From: Prosthecobacter sp. SYSU 5D2
GTDB taxonomy: Bacteria; Verrucomicrobiota; Verrucomicrobiia; Verrucomicrobiales; Verrucomicrobiaceae
Assembly: GCF_039655865.1 (NCBI RefSeq)
Contig: NZ_JBBYXL010000011.1
Location: 1 to 64,000, forward strand
Direction of reading: 5' to 3'
Length of the DNA stretch: 64,000 nucleotides
Made by a program: the position numbers and the translations under genes. The notes under the pieces were generated by a model. The model was given only the letters and a program-made list of their open reading frames with translations, was not told where the DNA came from and made no database searches. Shown here piece after piece: positions 45,684 through 54,753 of this stretch. Numbering within the stretch: the first letter of the stretch is position 1; each line of letters opens with the position of its first letter.

Positions 45684-47276
45684 ATGATGCGACGACTCCT
45701 CCTCACCTGTGCAGGCCTGCTGGCCACCTCCCTTTCTGCGGCGCCCAAGGGCCCGCCGAACATCATCTTCCTGTTCTCGGACGACCTGACCACGCAGTCA
45801 ATTTCGGCTTATGGCGATGAGCGCAAGCTCCTTGATACTCCGGGCATGGACCGCATCGCCAAAGAGGGCATCCGCTTTGACCGCTGCCTGGTCACCAATT
45901 CCATTTGCGGCCCCATGCGCGCCGTGATTCAGACGGGTAAATACTCACACCTCAACGGCTATCACAACAACAGCAACAGCCGTTTTGACCACAGCCAGCA
46001 AACCTTCCCCAAGCTCATGCAAAAAGGCGGTTACACCACCGCCGTCATTGGCAAGTGGCACCTGGGCGAAGAGGCCGCCGGCTTTGACTACTGGCACATC
46101 CTTCCCGGCCAGGGCATCTATTACAATCCGCCGATGATTGACAACGGCAAGAAGGTGACTCACAAGGGCTACACCACGGACATCATTTCCGACCTGACCC
46201 TGGAGTGGCTGAAAAACCGCGACAAGACCAAGCCCTTCATGCTCATGAGCCAGCACAAGGCCCCCCACCGCGAGTGGGCCCCTGCCCTGCGCCATCTCGG
46301 CTGGGACAAGGACCGCGTGTATCCTGAGCCACCCACGCTTTTTGACACCTATGAAGGCCGCAGCAAGGCCATCAGCGACCACGACATGGGCCTGGACCGC
46401 ACCTTTACTGAGCGCGATGCCAAGCTGATCCCCCCCGCCGGCATTGATGACGAGCAGCTCGCCCAATGGAACGCCTACTACGAGCCGCGTAACAAAAAGT
46501 TTCTCGAAGCCGGTCTCAGCGACAAGGAGCTCGTGAAATGGCGCTACCAGCGCTACATGCACGACTACCTCGGCACGGTCAAAGCCGTGGATGAAGCCAT
46601 CACCAAGCTGCTGAACTATCTGGACGAGGAAGGCCTCACCGAAAACACCGTCATCATCTGCTCCAGCGACCAGGGTTTCTACCTGGGTGAGCACGGCTGG
46701 TTTGACAAACGCTGGATCTTTGAAGAATCCCTTCGCACGCCTTTCATAGTCCGCTGGCCCGGCGTCGCCAAACCCGGCACAACCAATGGCGAAATCGTCT
46801 CCCTGCTGGACCTCGCACAGACCTTCCTGGACATCGGAGGCCTGCCTCAGCCTGATGACATGCAGGGGCGCTCCCTAGTCCCGCTTTTCAAAGGCGAAAC
46901 TCCGGCCGACTGGCGCAAGTCCTTCTACTACCACTACTACGAGTTCCCCGTCCCGCACCGTGTAAGGCCTCATTATGGTGTCATCACGGACCGCTACAAG
47001 CTCGTCCATTATTACGCGCCTGATGTGGATGACTGGGAGCTTCTGGACCGCCAGAAAGACCCGAACGAAACCAAAAGCTTCTACAATGACCCTGCCTATG
47101 CAGACACCGTCAAAGAGCTGAAAGCAGAGCTGACCCGTCTTCAGACTGAGGTCAAAGAAACGGTCCCCCCGCCACGCGCCACCCACGGTCGCAAGCCCTT
47201 CGACAACGAGCCCCAGCTTCCTGAAGCGTCCAAAGGCCAGGGGAAGGGCAAAGGCAAAAAGAAGCAAGCCCAGTAA
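45684..47276 (+). CDS. Secreted sulfatase (Cys-type)
   Basis: 530 residues from ATG 45,684, with signal peptide MMRRLLLTCAGLLATSLSAA. Alkaline-phosphatase fold: metal ligands in LFSDDLTTQ (D33, D34) and the formylglycine site C75 in SICGPMRA (CxPxR). KWHLGEEAAG, QHKAPHREW, SSDQGFYLGEHGWFDKRWI and RTPFIVRWPG are typical of choline/iduronate/heparan-type sulfatases. The C-terminus ends in a Lys/Gly-rich tail (KGKGKGKKKQAQ-like). It needs formylglycine-generating maturation by a protein encoded elsewhere. It probably removes sulfate from polysaccharides. Confidence 0.93.
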   Translation: MMRRLLLTCAGLLATSLSAAPKGPPNIIFLFSDDLTTQSISAYGDERKLLDTPGMDRIAKEGIRFDRCLVTNSICGPMRAVIQTGKYSHLNGYHNNSNSRFDHSQQTFPKLMQKGGYTTAVIGKWHLGEEAAGFDYWHILPGQGIYYNPPMIDNGKKVTHKGYTTDIISDLTLEWLKNRDKTKPFMLMSQHKAPHREWAPALRHLGWDKDRVYPEPPTLFDTYEGRSKAISDHDMGLDRTFTERDAKLIPPAGIDDEQLAQWNAYYEPRNKKFLEAGLSDKELVKWRYQRYMHDYLGTVKAVDEAITKLLNYLDEEGLTENTVIICSSDQGFYLGEHGWFDKRWIFEESLRTPFIVRWPGVAKPGTTNGEIVSLLDLAQTFLDIGGLPQPDDMQGRSLVPLFKGETPADWRKSFYYHYYEFPVPHRVRPHYGVITDRYKLVHYYAPDVDDWELLDRQKDPNETKSFYNDPAYADTVKELKAELTRLQTEVKETVPPPRATHGRKPFDNEPQLPEASKGQGKGKGKKKQAQ

Positions 47277-47282
47277 TGTCCC

Positions 47283-47345
47283 GGAGCGCGGACGCTCCAC
47301 ATCCTACGGAGTGCGGGTGCCCCGCCCGCTCCAACGAAACAACCA
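47283..47345. repeat. GGAGCGCGGAC-type extragenic repeat
   Basis: CGGAGCGCGGACGCTCC followed by ACGGAGTGCGGGTGCC. The core GGAGCGCGGAC recurs at 59,847-59,874. It sits between the first sulfatase and the propeller-like gene and contains a small palindrome (GGAGCG...CGCTCC). Confidence 0.45.
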
Positions 47346-47409
47346 TCGCCGCGTCGCGGGACAGGCGAAAAACACTGAACACACGGAAAGCGTTCCACGT
47401 ACCTGAACT

Positions 47410-48207
47410 GTGACTTCATCTCCTATCGCTACATTGCTTTCCGTGGTTCTTGTCTTCCTGGCCACGACCCTTGACGCTGCCTCCCCGTTCAAGCCTGCGG
47501 CTTGTGAAGGTGCTTATCCCAAGCATCTCCAAGGCATCTGCACCAATGGCAAGGATGCCATCTACTGGTCGTGGACGGACGCCATCGTCAAGACCGGCCT
47601 GGATGGCCGCATCCAGAAAAAAGTCCCCGCCCCCAGCCACCAGGGCGACCTTTGCTTCCACGACGGCAAAGTGTATGTCGCGGTCAATCTGGGCAAGTTT
47701 AACGAACCTGCCGGCAAGGCCGATTCATGGGTCTTTGTGTTCGATGGCGACACCCTCAAGGAGCTTTCCCGCCATGCCGTGCCGGAGCTCGTTCACGGGG
47801 CGGGTGGCATGGCCTGCAAAGACGGCCGTTTCCTCATCGTCGGGGGCCTGCCTCCGGAGACGGGAGAAAACTACCTCTATGAATACGACGGGCAGTTGAA
47901 GTTCATCCAGCGGCATGTCCTCGCCAGCGGCCACACGGACAAAGGCATCCAGACTGCCGAATACGCCGACGGCTTCTGGTGGTTCGGCTGTTACGGCAAG
48001 CCCGCCATCCTGCTGCGTGCGGATGACCAATTCCAGTTCACCGGCAGATGGAAATTCAATGCCTCCGTTGGCATCGTCCGCATCGCGCCCAACCAATTTT
48101 TAATCGCTGAAAACAAAGCCACCAAAGGAGTGGGAAATACCGCCCGGCTCCGCCTCGCCCGCCCTCATCCTGAAAAGGGCCTCATCCTTGATTCTGAACA
48201 ACCATGA
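47410..48207 (+). CDS. Secreted propeller-like hypothetical protein
   Basis: 265 residues from GTG 47,410; an in-frame stop just upstream (47,404) fixes this as the earliest start. Signal peptide TSSPIATLLSVVLVFLATTLDAA. The mature part repeats short beta elements around Trp, Gly and Asp (DAIYWSWTDAIVKTGLDGRI, GDLCFHDGKVYVAVNLGKF, WVFVFDGDTLKEL, YLYEYDGQLKFI, WWFGCYGKPAIL), consistent with a beta-propeller. Its stop overlaps the next sulfatase start by four bases (ATGA), so it is translationally coupled to that gene and may assist it in polymer breakdown. Confidence 0.75.
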   Translation: MTSSPIATLLSVVLVFLATTLDAASPFKPAACEGAYPKHLQGICTNGKDAIYWSWTDAIVKTGLDGRIQKKVPAPSHQGDLCFHDGKVYVAVNLGKFNEPAGKADSWVFVFDGDTLKELSRHAVPELVHGAGGMACKDGRFLIVGGLPPETGENYLYEYDGQLKFIQRHVLASGHTDKGIQTAEYADGFWWFGCYGKPAILLRADDQFQFTGRWKFNASVGIVRIAPNQFLIAENKATKGVGNTARLRLARPHPEKGLILDSEQP

Positions 48208-49799
48208 AATGCCTCCCTCTGCTCGCCTTTCTCGGCCTGGCCCTGACCGCCACGGCCTCCGCTGCTGACAAGCCTAACTTCATCTTCATCCTCTGCGATG
48301 ACCTCGGTTATGGCGATGTGAAGTGCCTGAATCCTGAAGGCAAGATCCCCACGCCCAACATGGACCGCATCGCCAAGGAAGGCATCACCTTCACCGATGC
48401 GCACACCCCGTCCAGTGTCTGCACGCCCACCCGTTACGGCACCCTCACCGGCCGCTACAACTGGCGCAGCAAGCTGCAAAAGTCAGTGCTCGGCGGTCTC
48501 AGCCCGCACCTGATCGACACGGACCGCCTGACCGTCGCCTCCATGCTCAAGGCGCAGGGTTACCACACCGCCGCCATTGGCAAATGGCACCTCGGCATGG
48601 ACTGGAAGGTCAAAGAAGGACAGACCGTCTCGGAGCTCAGCATCGAATCTGCCGACCAGGCCTGGAGCGTGGACTTCACCCAGCCAGCGAAGAACGGCCC
48701 CAATGCGGCCGGTTTTGACTACTACTTCGGCATCAGCGCCTCGCTGGACATGGTGCCCTATTGTTTCATTGAAAACACCCGCGTCACCGCCCAGCCCACC
48801 GAGGACCGCGCCCTGGAAATGGTGCAGGGTGAATCGGCCCGCTTCACCCGCAAAGGACCCGCCGCCCCAGGCTTCACCGGTTACGAAGTCCTTCCGGTTC
48901 TCGCTGAGAAAACCACCTCCTACATCGCCGAAAAAGCAGCCGATGCCAAAGCTGGTAAGCCCTTCTTCATCTACCTCCCCCTCGCCTCACCCCACACCCC
49001 CATCCTGCCCAATCCTGAATGGCAGGGCAAAAGCGGCCTCAACCAATACGGCGACTTTGTCATGGAAACTGACGACGCTGTCGGCCGCATCCTCAAGGCG
49101 CTGGATGACAATGGCCTGACCGAAAACACCATCGTCATCTTCACCAGCGACAACGGCTGCTCCCCCAGTGCCGACTATCCTGCCCTTCTCGCCAAAGGTC
49201 ACAACCCAAGCGGCAAGCTGCGCGGCCACAAGGCCGACATCTACGACGGTGGCCATCGCGTGCCCTTCCTGGTCCGCTGGCCTGCCAAGATCAAACCCGG
49301 CCAAACCACCGCCCAGCTCACCTGCCTGACGGATTTCACGGCCACCGCTGCAGAGATTACTGGGGCCACTATCCCCGAGAATGCTGCCGAAGACAGCTTC
49401 AGCTTCCTGCCCACCCTGCTCGGCGAAACCGGCAAGCCAGCCCGCCCCAGCCTCGTCCATCACAGCATCCAGGGCATCTTCGCCATCCGCGAAGGCAAAT
49501 GGAAGCTGGCCCTCTGCCCCGGCTCCGGCGGCTGGAGCGATCCCCGCCCCGGCACCGAGCCCAAAGACGCCCCTCCCGTCCAGCTCTTCGACATGGAAGC
49601 CGATCTGGGCGAGAAGAACAACCTCGCCACACAAAAACCGGAAATCGTCGCCAGCCTGACCAAGAAGCTCGAAACCCTCATCGCCAACGGCCGCAGCACC
49701 CCAGGTGCAAACCAGTCCAACGACGTCCCCGTCGAGATGTGGAAAAAGCCTGAGCCGCCGAAGAAGAAAAACACCAAGGCCAAGAAGGATAAAAAGTGA
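48204..49799 (+). CDS. Secreted arylsulfatase (Cys-type)
   Basis: 531 residues with signal peptide MKCLPLLAFLGLALTATASAA. Metal ligands lie in ILCDDLGYGD and the formylglycine site is C73 in SVCTPTRYGTLTG, a perfect CxPxR. KWHLGMDWKV, IYLPLASPHTPILP, FTSDNGCSP and GHRVPFLVRWPAK follow the arylsulfatase A pattern. The C-terminus ends in a Lys-rich tail. Coupled to the preceding propeller gene; with the first sulfatase these form a small sulfatase cluster. Confidence 0.95.
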   Translation: MKCLPLLAFLGLALTATASAADKPNFIFILCDDLGYGDVKCLNPEGKIPTPNMDRIAKEGITFTDAHTPSSVCTPTRYGTLTGRYNWRSKLQKSVLGGLSPHLIDTDRLTVASMLKAQGYHTAAIGKWHLGMDWKVKEGQTVSELSIESADQAWSVDFTQPAKNGPNAAGFDYYFGISASLDMVPYCFIENTRVTAQPTEDRALEMVQGESARFTRKGPAAPGFTGYEVLPVLAEKTTSYIAEKAADAKAGKPFFIYLPLASPHTPILPNPEWQGKSGLNQYGDFVMETDDAVGRILKALDDNGLTENTIVIFTSDNGCSPSADYPALLAKGHNPSGKLRGHKADIYDGGHRVPFLVRWPAKIKPGQTTAQLTCLTDFTATAAEITGATIPENAAEDSFSFLPTLLGETGKPARPSLVHHSIQGIFAIREGKWKLALCPGSGGWSDPRPGTEPKDAPPVQLFDMEADLGEKNNLATQKPEIVASLTKKLETLIANGRSTPGANQSNDVPVEMWKKPEPPKKKNTKAKKDKK

Positions 49800-49800
49800 C

Positions 49801-50074
49801 CTCATCAAGGAGCGGGACTTGCCAAGTCCCGGCTTCCATGACCGTGCAGTCGCGGAGCGTCCCGAAGTGCGGCGCAGAGAGGCAAGACGCAAGTCGCTTG
49901 ACTCGGCAGCGCCGCATTCGTCGGAGCCCTGGAAGTATCAGTCATCACCGCCCGTGCCTGAGTGGCCCTGGCCGGGCGACCTTATAGTCACATTATTTGT
50001 TAGGCCATTGGCCACCTTCAAAGAAGAGCGGTGATGCGCTCTGCGCTTTCACCCGCACTCCGGGACGCTTCGCG
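49801..50074. repeat. Extragenic repeats: hairpin copy plus an inverted pair
   Basis: 49,801-49,833 is a member of the GGCACTTGGCAAGTGCC family in the opposite orientation, with a paired change (GGGACTTG/CAAGTCCC). Then CGCGGAGCGTCCCGAAGTGCGG at 49,851-49,872 and its inverse CCGCACTCCGGGACGCTTCGCG at 50,053-50,074 match in 20 of 22 positions. No clear gene lies between them. Confidence 0.6.
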
Positions 50075-50118
50075 ACTCAAGCTGGCGTTTCGTCTTGTCG
50101 GCGTCACGTGATTCAGGC

Positions 50119-50440
50119 ATGAAAAAGGGCACTCCCGATCCCACAAAACCACCCCAGAGAGATTTCGCAGTCGTGATCTCGAGCCTTCTTTACCAGGGCT
50201 TGGCCATGTGGCCACAGGCGCACCGCTGTCTGCACTTTTATGGCTGGGCTTGGCTGGCCAGGTTCTGATCGCACGATTCTTCTTTGAGACACCTCTCCAT
50301 TATTGCATCCCCGTCTGGTTCGTTTTGGGAAGCCTCAGCGGCCTGAGTGCATGGTTCGTAGTGAGAAAGAACACCCACATCACGAAACGTCCAGTTCAGA
50401 GCATTGATAAAGATCTGCCCAAACGGACAGGTTGCTTCGG
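50119..50440 (+). other. Possible small membrane protein, frameshifted
   Basis: ATG at 50,119 opens MKKGTPDPTKPPQRDFAVVISSLLYQGLAMW and runs to a stop at about 50,268. A second frame, open from near 50,208, reads ALLWLGLAGQVLIARFFFE then CIPVWFVLGSLSGLSAWFVV, which looks like two membrane helices followed by a basic end. Joined by a one-step frame change around 50,206 they give a plausible two-helix protein of about 105 residues. Either a decayed gene or chance in GC-rich DNA; no family recognised. Confidence 0.3.
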
Positions 50441-50469
50441 CAGTTCCCGTTTCGTCCCAAGCTCTTCCT

Positions 50470-51357
50470 ATGAACCCGATCCCGCGCCGCACTTTTTTGC
50501 AAAGCTCACTGGCCGCTGTCACCACGGCGCTAGGCACCCAAACTGCGGCGACAGTTCAAGCGGCCCCTCTGCCAGCTTCCGCAGGCATTGCGCCGCCAGC
50601 CCCCGGTTCGCCCTTCATTGATGTCAACGTCACCCTCTCCCACTGGCCTTTTCGCCGCCTGGTGGGGGATGAAACGCCGGACATGATGGAACGTCTGCGG
50701 AAAAATGGTGTCACGCTGGCCTGGTGCGGCAGCTTTGACGGCATCCTGCACCGGGACATTGCCAGCGTGAACCGCCGCCTGGTGGAGGAATGCGCGCAGC
50801 ATGGACCCGGCCTTCTGATGCCCGTCGGCAGCATCCATCCCCTGCTGCCAGACTGGCGGCATGACCTGGAGCAGTGTATGAGAACTCACGGAATGAAAGC
50901 CATCCGCCTGCATCCCAATTATCATGCTTATAAGCTGGATGACCCCGCTTTTCTGGAACTGCTGGAGGCTGCGACGAAGGAAGGTCTTTTTATCCAGATC
51001 GTCGCTCAGCTTGAGGATCAGCGTACGCAGCATTCCCTCATGCAAGCTGCCCCGGTGGACCTGAAGCCGCTTGCCGCCGCTTTGGACAAAATGCCGCAGG
51101 CGCGCATCATGGTCCTCAATGCCAGCCGGGTGATGTCCATGACCACCCTGCGTGGCCTGCCGGTGTGGATAGACATCGCCATGCTGGAGGGGGTGGGCGG
51201 CGTCGAAAACCTGCTCAAAGACTGGCCGGCGGATAAAATCGTCTTTGGCTCGCACGCGCCATTCTTCTACTGGGAATCGGCAAGGCTGAAGCTCCAGGAA
51301 TCCGCCCTGTCCCCAGCCCAACTCGCCGCGATCACGCATGGCAACGCCCTATTGTAA
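50470..51357 (+). CDS. Tat-exported amidohydrolase-like protein
   Basis: 295 residues from ATG 50,470, giving a twin-arginine signal (MNPIPRRTFLQSSLAAVTTALG). The rest resembles amidohydrolase_2 TIM barrels: FIDVNVTLSHWPFRRL (a usual HxH replaced by NVTLSHWP), GIHPLLPDW-like VGSIHPLLPDW, MKAIRLHPNYHAYKLDDP, and IVFGSHAPFFYWESA near the end. The metal ligand pattern is incomplete: His in IRLHP and the Asp-like end residue replaced by SHAP. It could be an inactive or divergent member. Periplasmic if exported. Confidence 0.75.
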   Translation: MNPIPRRTFLQSSLAAVTTALGTQTAATVQAAPLPASAGIAPPAPGSPFIDVNVTLSHWPFRRLVGDETPDMMERLRKNGVTLAWCGSFDGILHRDIASVNRRLVEECAQHGPGLLMPVGSIHPLLPDWRHDLEQCMRTHGMKAIRLHPNYHAYKLDDPAFLELLEAATKEGLFIQIVAQLEDQRTQHSLMQAAPVDLKPLAAALDKMPQARIMVLNASRVMSMTTLRGLPVWIDIAMLEGVGGVENLLKDWPADKIVFGSHAPFFYWESARLKLQESALSPAQLAAITHGNALL

Positions 51358-51428
51358 GTCCCGCAGGCGGACATCATAAACGCCATCCTTCTTGCCTCTC
51401 CGCCGGGCCTTGCTACCAATGTGGCTGC

Positions 51429-53051
51429 ATGACGCGCACCCGTTGGATCATCGCCAGCTCCTGGCTCCTGCTGCTCTGGCTCATCGCCTGCGCAGTCTGG
51501 GCTCCTGCGCTGCAACGGCGGCTGGATGAACAGGGGCGTGCATTGCTGACAGGCGTGGAAACAGGTTATCCCGCCGTCACCGTGAAGTTCAGCGGGCAGA
51601 AGGCTCATCTGACCGGCAAGGTACGCCACGAAGAAGAGCGCCAGGAAATGGAATCCCGCATCACCAGCCGTTTGCGCAGCCCTGGCATTTTTGGGACCGA
51701 CCTGAATCCAGTCACAGCCGTGAGCAATGGCATTGAGGTCGTTCCATATCCCACCGGCTGGCTCATGATCGCCGCGCAAGGCCCTCTGGCCACGGTTTAC
51801 GGTACCCTGGCCACGGAATATGAAGCCCGCGACCTGTCACTTCTCCTCCAGGATCAATGGGCGAAAAACGGCGGCCGCATCACCCGCGAGGTGAAGGAGG
51901 ATCCCACCCGCTTCGATGAAGCCCCCGGCATCCAGCCCACGCTGGACCACCTGCCTGCGCCCCGCATGCAAGGCGGTGGCGATGCCGCCCAGGTGCATCT
52001 GGCCCGGCCTGGCAGCGGCTGGGAAAGGCTGACCCTGGATGCCGCAGACGACCTTTTGCGCCAGCAGTTCGCCACCTATCCCATCACCGATGAAGAATGG
52101 CAAAATATCGTGGTTCCCGCCCTGGCTCAGACACGCCGGTATCAGCAGGCTGAGCGCGCCCGCATCGCCGAAGAGGAACACCAGTCCAAACTGCCGCCGC
52201 CGCATGTCTTCTTGGCCGCACGCGACCAGCGCCTGCTTTTGCGCGGAGAAGTGGCCACACTCAAGCTCAAGCGCGAGCTTTTAAATGTCGTCATCGGCAG
52301 CTTCCCGGAGTGGCGGGTGCTGGATGACCTGCGGGTGAATGACCAGCGCCGCGCCGTGGCGGAATTTGGCCCCATCACCACCGCCCTGCTGCCGCTTGGA
52401 GAGGAATCTTCCGGCAAATCCATGGCCCTGGGCCTTTCTGGCAATGCCTGGCAGTTTGTAGACTGGCAGGTGGGTGACGATTCCCAGCCCTGGAAACCGC
52501 TGCTGCCGCCGGACCTCCCCCCTGCCCTGCTGCAGGAGGACAGCCGCATGGTCACCCAATGGCTGCAAGGAAATGCCCAGGGCATCCCCACGCTGCCCAT
52601 CCCTGCGCAGCCCAGCTTTTTCACGCTCACTCTTTTGCCAGACAAGGTCATCCTGGCCGGCCAGTTGGCAGAGGAAGGCCTGCGCACCCGCTTGATTGAA
52701 GCCGCCCGCCGCGCCTACACTGGCCAGGCCGTACTGTTTTCAGATGCGCTCCTGGCCCGCGGCACCTGCGAGCCCACGGCCGATGTGGAGCAGACCGTCC
52801 GCAGCCTGCCGCCACTGCCAAAAGAGGGCGAAGCTCCTGTTATCGCCTTTGCACGTCCCGGCCAGGTCTGGAAAAGCCAGCCCGCCACGGAGGCCCTGCT
52901 GACGCCCGGTGCCCTTGCCAAAAGCGGCCTCACTCCGTCCGGTTTTCCTGCCGCCATGGCGGAGGACACCTTTGCCGCTGAGGCCTACGACCACCTCCGC
53001 CATCACTGGAGCACCGCCTCCCCCCCCCCTCCGGAAAACCCCACCCGCTGA
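51429..53051 (+). CDS. Membrane-anchored protein with BON-like repeats
   Basis: 540 residues, N-terminal membrane helix (WIIASSWLLLLWLIACAVWA). I see three similar segments of hydrophobic-Gly pattern: VTVKFSGQKAHLTGKVRHEEERQEM near 50-75, VFLAARDQRLLLRGEVATLKLKREL near 252-276, and FTLTLLPDKVILAGQLAEEGLRTRL near 398-422. This resembles BON domains, which bind phospholipids or outer-membrane/wall partners, as in OmpA-associated ArfA. Long linkers separate them. Probably periplasmic. It is 14 bp ahead of a small coiled-coil membrane protein gene, likely the same operon. Confidence 0.7.
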   Translation: MTRTRWIIASSWLLLLWLIACAVWAPALQRRLDEQGRALLTGVETGYPAVTVKFSGQKAHLTGKVRHEEERQEMESRITSRLRSPGIFGTDLNPVTAVSNGIEVVPYPTGWLMIAAQGPLATVYGTLATEYEARDLSLLLQDQWAKNGGRITREVKEDPTRFDEAPGIQPTLDHLPAPRMQGGGDAAQVHLARPGSGWERLTLDAADDLLRQQFATYPITDEEWQNIVVPALAQTRRYQQAERARIAEEEHQSKLPPPHVFLAARDQRLLLRGEVATLKLKRELLNVVIGSFPEWRVLDDLRVNDQRRAVAEFGPITTALLPLGEESSGKSMALGLSGNAWQFVDWQVGDDSQPWKPLLPPDLPPALLQEDSRMVTQWLQGNAQGIPTLPIPAQPSFFTLTLLPDKVILAGQLAEEGLRTRLIEAARRAYTGQAVLFSDALLARGTCEPTADVEQTVRSLPPLPKEGEAPVIAFARPGQVWKSQPATEALLTPGALAKSGLTPSGFPAAMAEDTFAAEAYDHLRHHWSTASPPPPENPTR

Positions 53052-53065
53052 TCTCCCCACCCCTC

Positions 53066-53542
53066 ATGGAAGGCTTCCTCTGGCTCCTGCTGCAAACCCT
53101 GCCGCTCATCACTGCGGCAGCGGTGCTCTTTTTCATCCTCGGCTGGCGCTGGCGCGGCCATCACAGCCAGCGCGATCACCGCGCCCAGGACAGGCAGATT
53201 GATGCGGAAAACATCGAGGCCCAGACCGCACGCCAGGAGCGCGATGCCGCCCGTGCGCTGGAGGAAAAACTGCGCCAGAAACTCACCGAAACGCAGGCTG
53301 AGCTCCAGGAATCCAACGACCGCCAGTCCCAGCTTCAAAAGGAGATCCTCCGTCTTTCTGACGAACTCAAAGCAGCCCGTGAGTCCGCGCCTGCGCCTGC
53401 TCCTGCTCCCGTCTCAATCGTCCAGGAGGCAGCGCCCCGCCCAGCAGCGCCCGTTGGGGATATTCTACCCGCCTCCAAACCCAAATCCTCCAAATCCGGC
53501 GCACGTTCCAGGTCCAAAAAGCCGCGTCCTCCCAAGTCATAA
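53066..53542 (+). CDS. Small membrane-anchored coiled-coil protein
   Basis: 158 residues: one N-terminal membrane helix (WLLLQTLPLITAAAVLFFILGW), then a charged coiled coil (about residues 45-105, EKLRQKLTETQAELQESNDRQSQLQKEILRLSDELK). A Pro/Ala linker and a basic end (SKSGARSRSKKPRPPKS) follow. It directly follows the BON-like gene. Together they look like an envelope pair; function unknown. Confidence 0.75.
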   Translation: MEGFLWLLLQTLPLITAAAVLFFILGWRWRGHHSQRDHRAQDRQIDAENIEAQTARQERDAARALEEKLRQKLTETQAELQESNDRQSQLQKEILRLSDELKAARESAPAPAPAPVSIVQEAAPRPAAPVGDILPASKPKSSKSGARSRSKKPRPPKS

Positions 53543-53625
53543 CTCCCTGCGGCGGCCCCGTGTCCGATTGACACTAAATTTTGTCCTTTATCCCAGGCTC
53601 TGTGCTCCGCTATAACGGGCACACC

Positions 53626-54753
53626 ATGCCCTCCAAAAAGAAGCTTAACATTGCCGTCGTCGGTCTCGGATTCGGTGCCGAATTCATCCCCATCTGGCAG
53701 CGTCATCCCTATACTCTTTGTTACGCCATCTGCCAGCGCGATCCCAAGAAGCTTCACAACATCGGCGATGCCTTCGGCGTGGAGGTCCGTTACACAGACT
53801 TCCGGGAAATGCTGAAGGACCCGGCCATTGACGCTGTCCACATCAATTCCCCCATCCCCGACCACGGCTGGATGTCCATCGAGGCCCTCCAGGCCGGCAA
53901 GAACGTGGCCTGCACCGTCCCCATGGCCACCAGCATCGCCGACTGCAAAAAAATCTGCGAGCTGGTCAAAAAGACCGGCCTCACCTACATGATGATGGAG
54001 ACCGTGGTCTATGCCCGCGAGTTCCTCTTCATGAAGGAGCAGGTGGACAAGGGCAAACTGGGCAAGCTGCAGTTCCTTCAGTCCAGCCATCAGCAGGACA
54101 TGGACGGCTGGCCTAACTACTGGCCCGGCCTGCCGCCCATGTGGTATGCCACCCACTGCGTCGGCCCCGTGGCCGCCCTGGCCGGCACCCCGGCGGAATA
54201 CGTGAGCTGCTTTGGCTCCGGCACCATCCGGCCGGAGCTGGTGAAAGAATACGGCTCCCCCTTTGCCGTCGAGACCGCCCACGTCAAATTCAAGGACAGC
54301 GACCTCACCGCCCGCGTTATCCGCAGCCTCTTCGATACCGCCCGCCAGTATCGCGAAAGCATTGACGTCTATGGCGACAAAGCCTCCATCGAGTGGCCGC
54401 TCATCGAGCACGAGCCTCTGGTCATGCACACCGCCAAGCTGCCCGAGCACAAGATTCCCAAGCTGGTCAAAGCCCCTGACTACGCCAGCCGCCTGCCCAA
54501 GGCCATCCGCGACTTCACCACCAAAGGTGTCTATGACCTGGGTAAAAAGACCCACCTCAGTTTTGTCCAGGGCAGCGGCCACGGCGGCAGCCATCCGCAC
54601 CTAGCCCACGAATTCGCCACCGCCCTCAAGGAAGGCCGCGCCCCCTTCCCGGATGCCAAGCAGTCCGCCAACTGGACCTGCGTGGGCCTCTGCGCCCACG
54701 AGTCCGCCCTGGCCGGAGGCAAGATCGTCAAGCTGCCCGCCTTCACTGTTTAA
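53626..54753 (+). CDS. Gfo/Idh/MocA-family oxidoreductase
   Basis: 375 residues from ATG 53,626 (MPSKKKLNIAVVGLGFGAEFIPIW), with no export signal. The N-terminal Rossmann domain has GLGFGAEF, the VHINSPIPDHGWMSIEALQAGKNVACTVPMATS block (normally EKP; here TVPMA), and ICELVKKTGL. The C-terminal domain has QVDKGKLGKLQFLQSSH and HCVGPVAALAG. The catalytic Lys of the EKP motif is absent, so it may act on a different substrate or be atypical. Verrucomicrobia carry many such enzymes in sugar use. Confidence 0.88.
   Translation: MPSKKKLNIAVVGLGFGAEFIPIWQRHPYTLCYAICQRDPKKLHNIGDAFGVEVRYTDFREMLKDPAIDAVHINSPIPDHGWMSIEALQAGKNVACTVPMATSIADCKKICELVKKTGLTYMMMETVVYAREFLFMKEQVDKGKLGKLQFLQSSHQQDMDGWPNYWPGLPPMWYATHCVGPVAALAGTPAEYVSCFGSGTIRPELVKEYGSPFAVETAHVKFKDSDLTARVIRSLFDTARQYRESIDVYGDKASIEWPLIEHEPLVMHTAKLPEHKIPKLVKAPDYASRLPKAIRDFTTKGVYDLGKKTHLSFVQGSGHGGSHPHLAHEFATALKEGRAPFPDAKQSANWTCVGLCAHESALAGGKIVKLPAFTV

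Noticed and set aside
53335..54600. A 421-codon minus-strand frame opposite the oxidoreductase
   Set aside because: Shadow frame with Gly/Asp/Val-rich translation and no motif.
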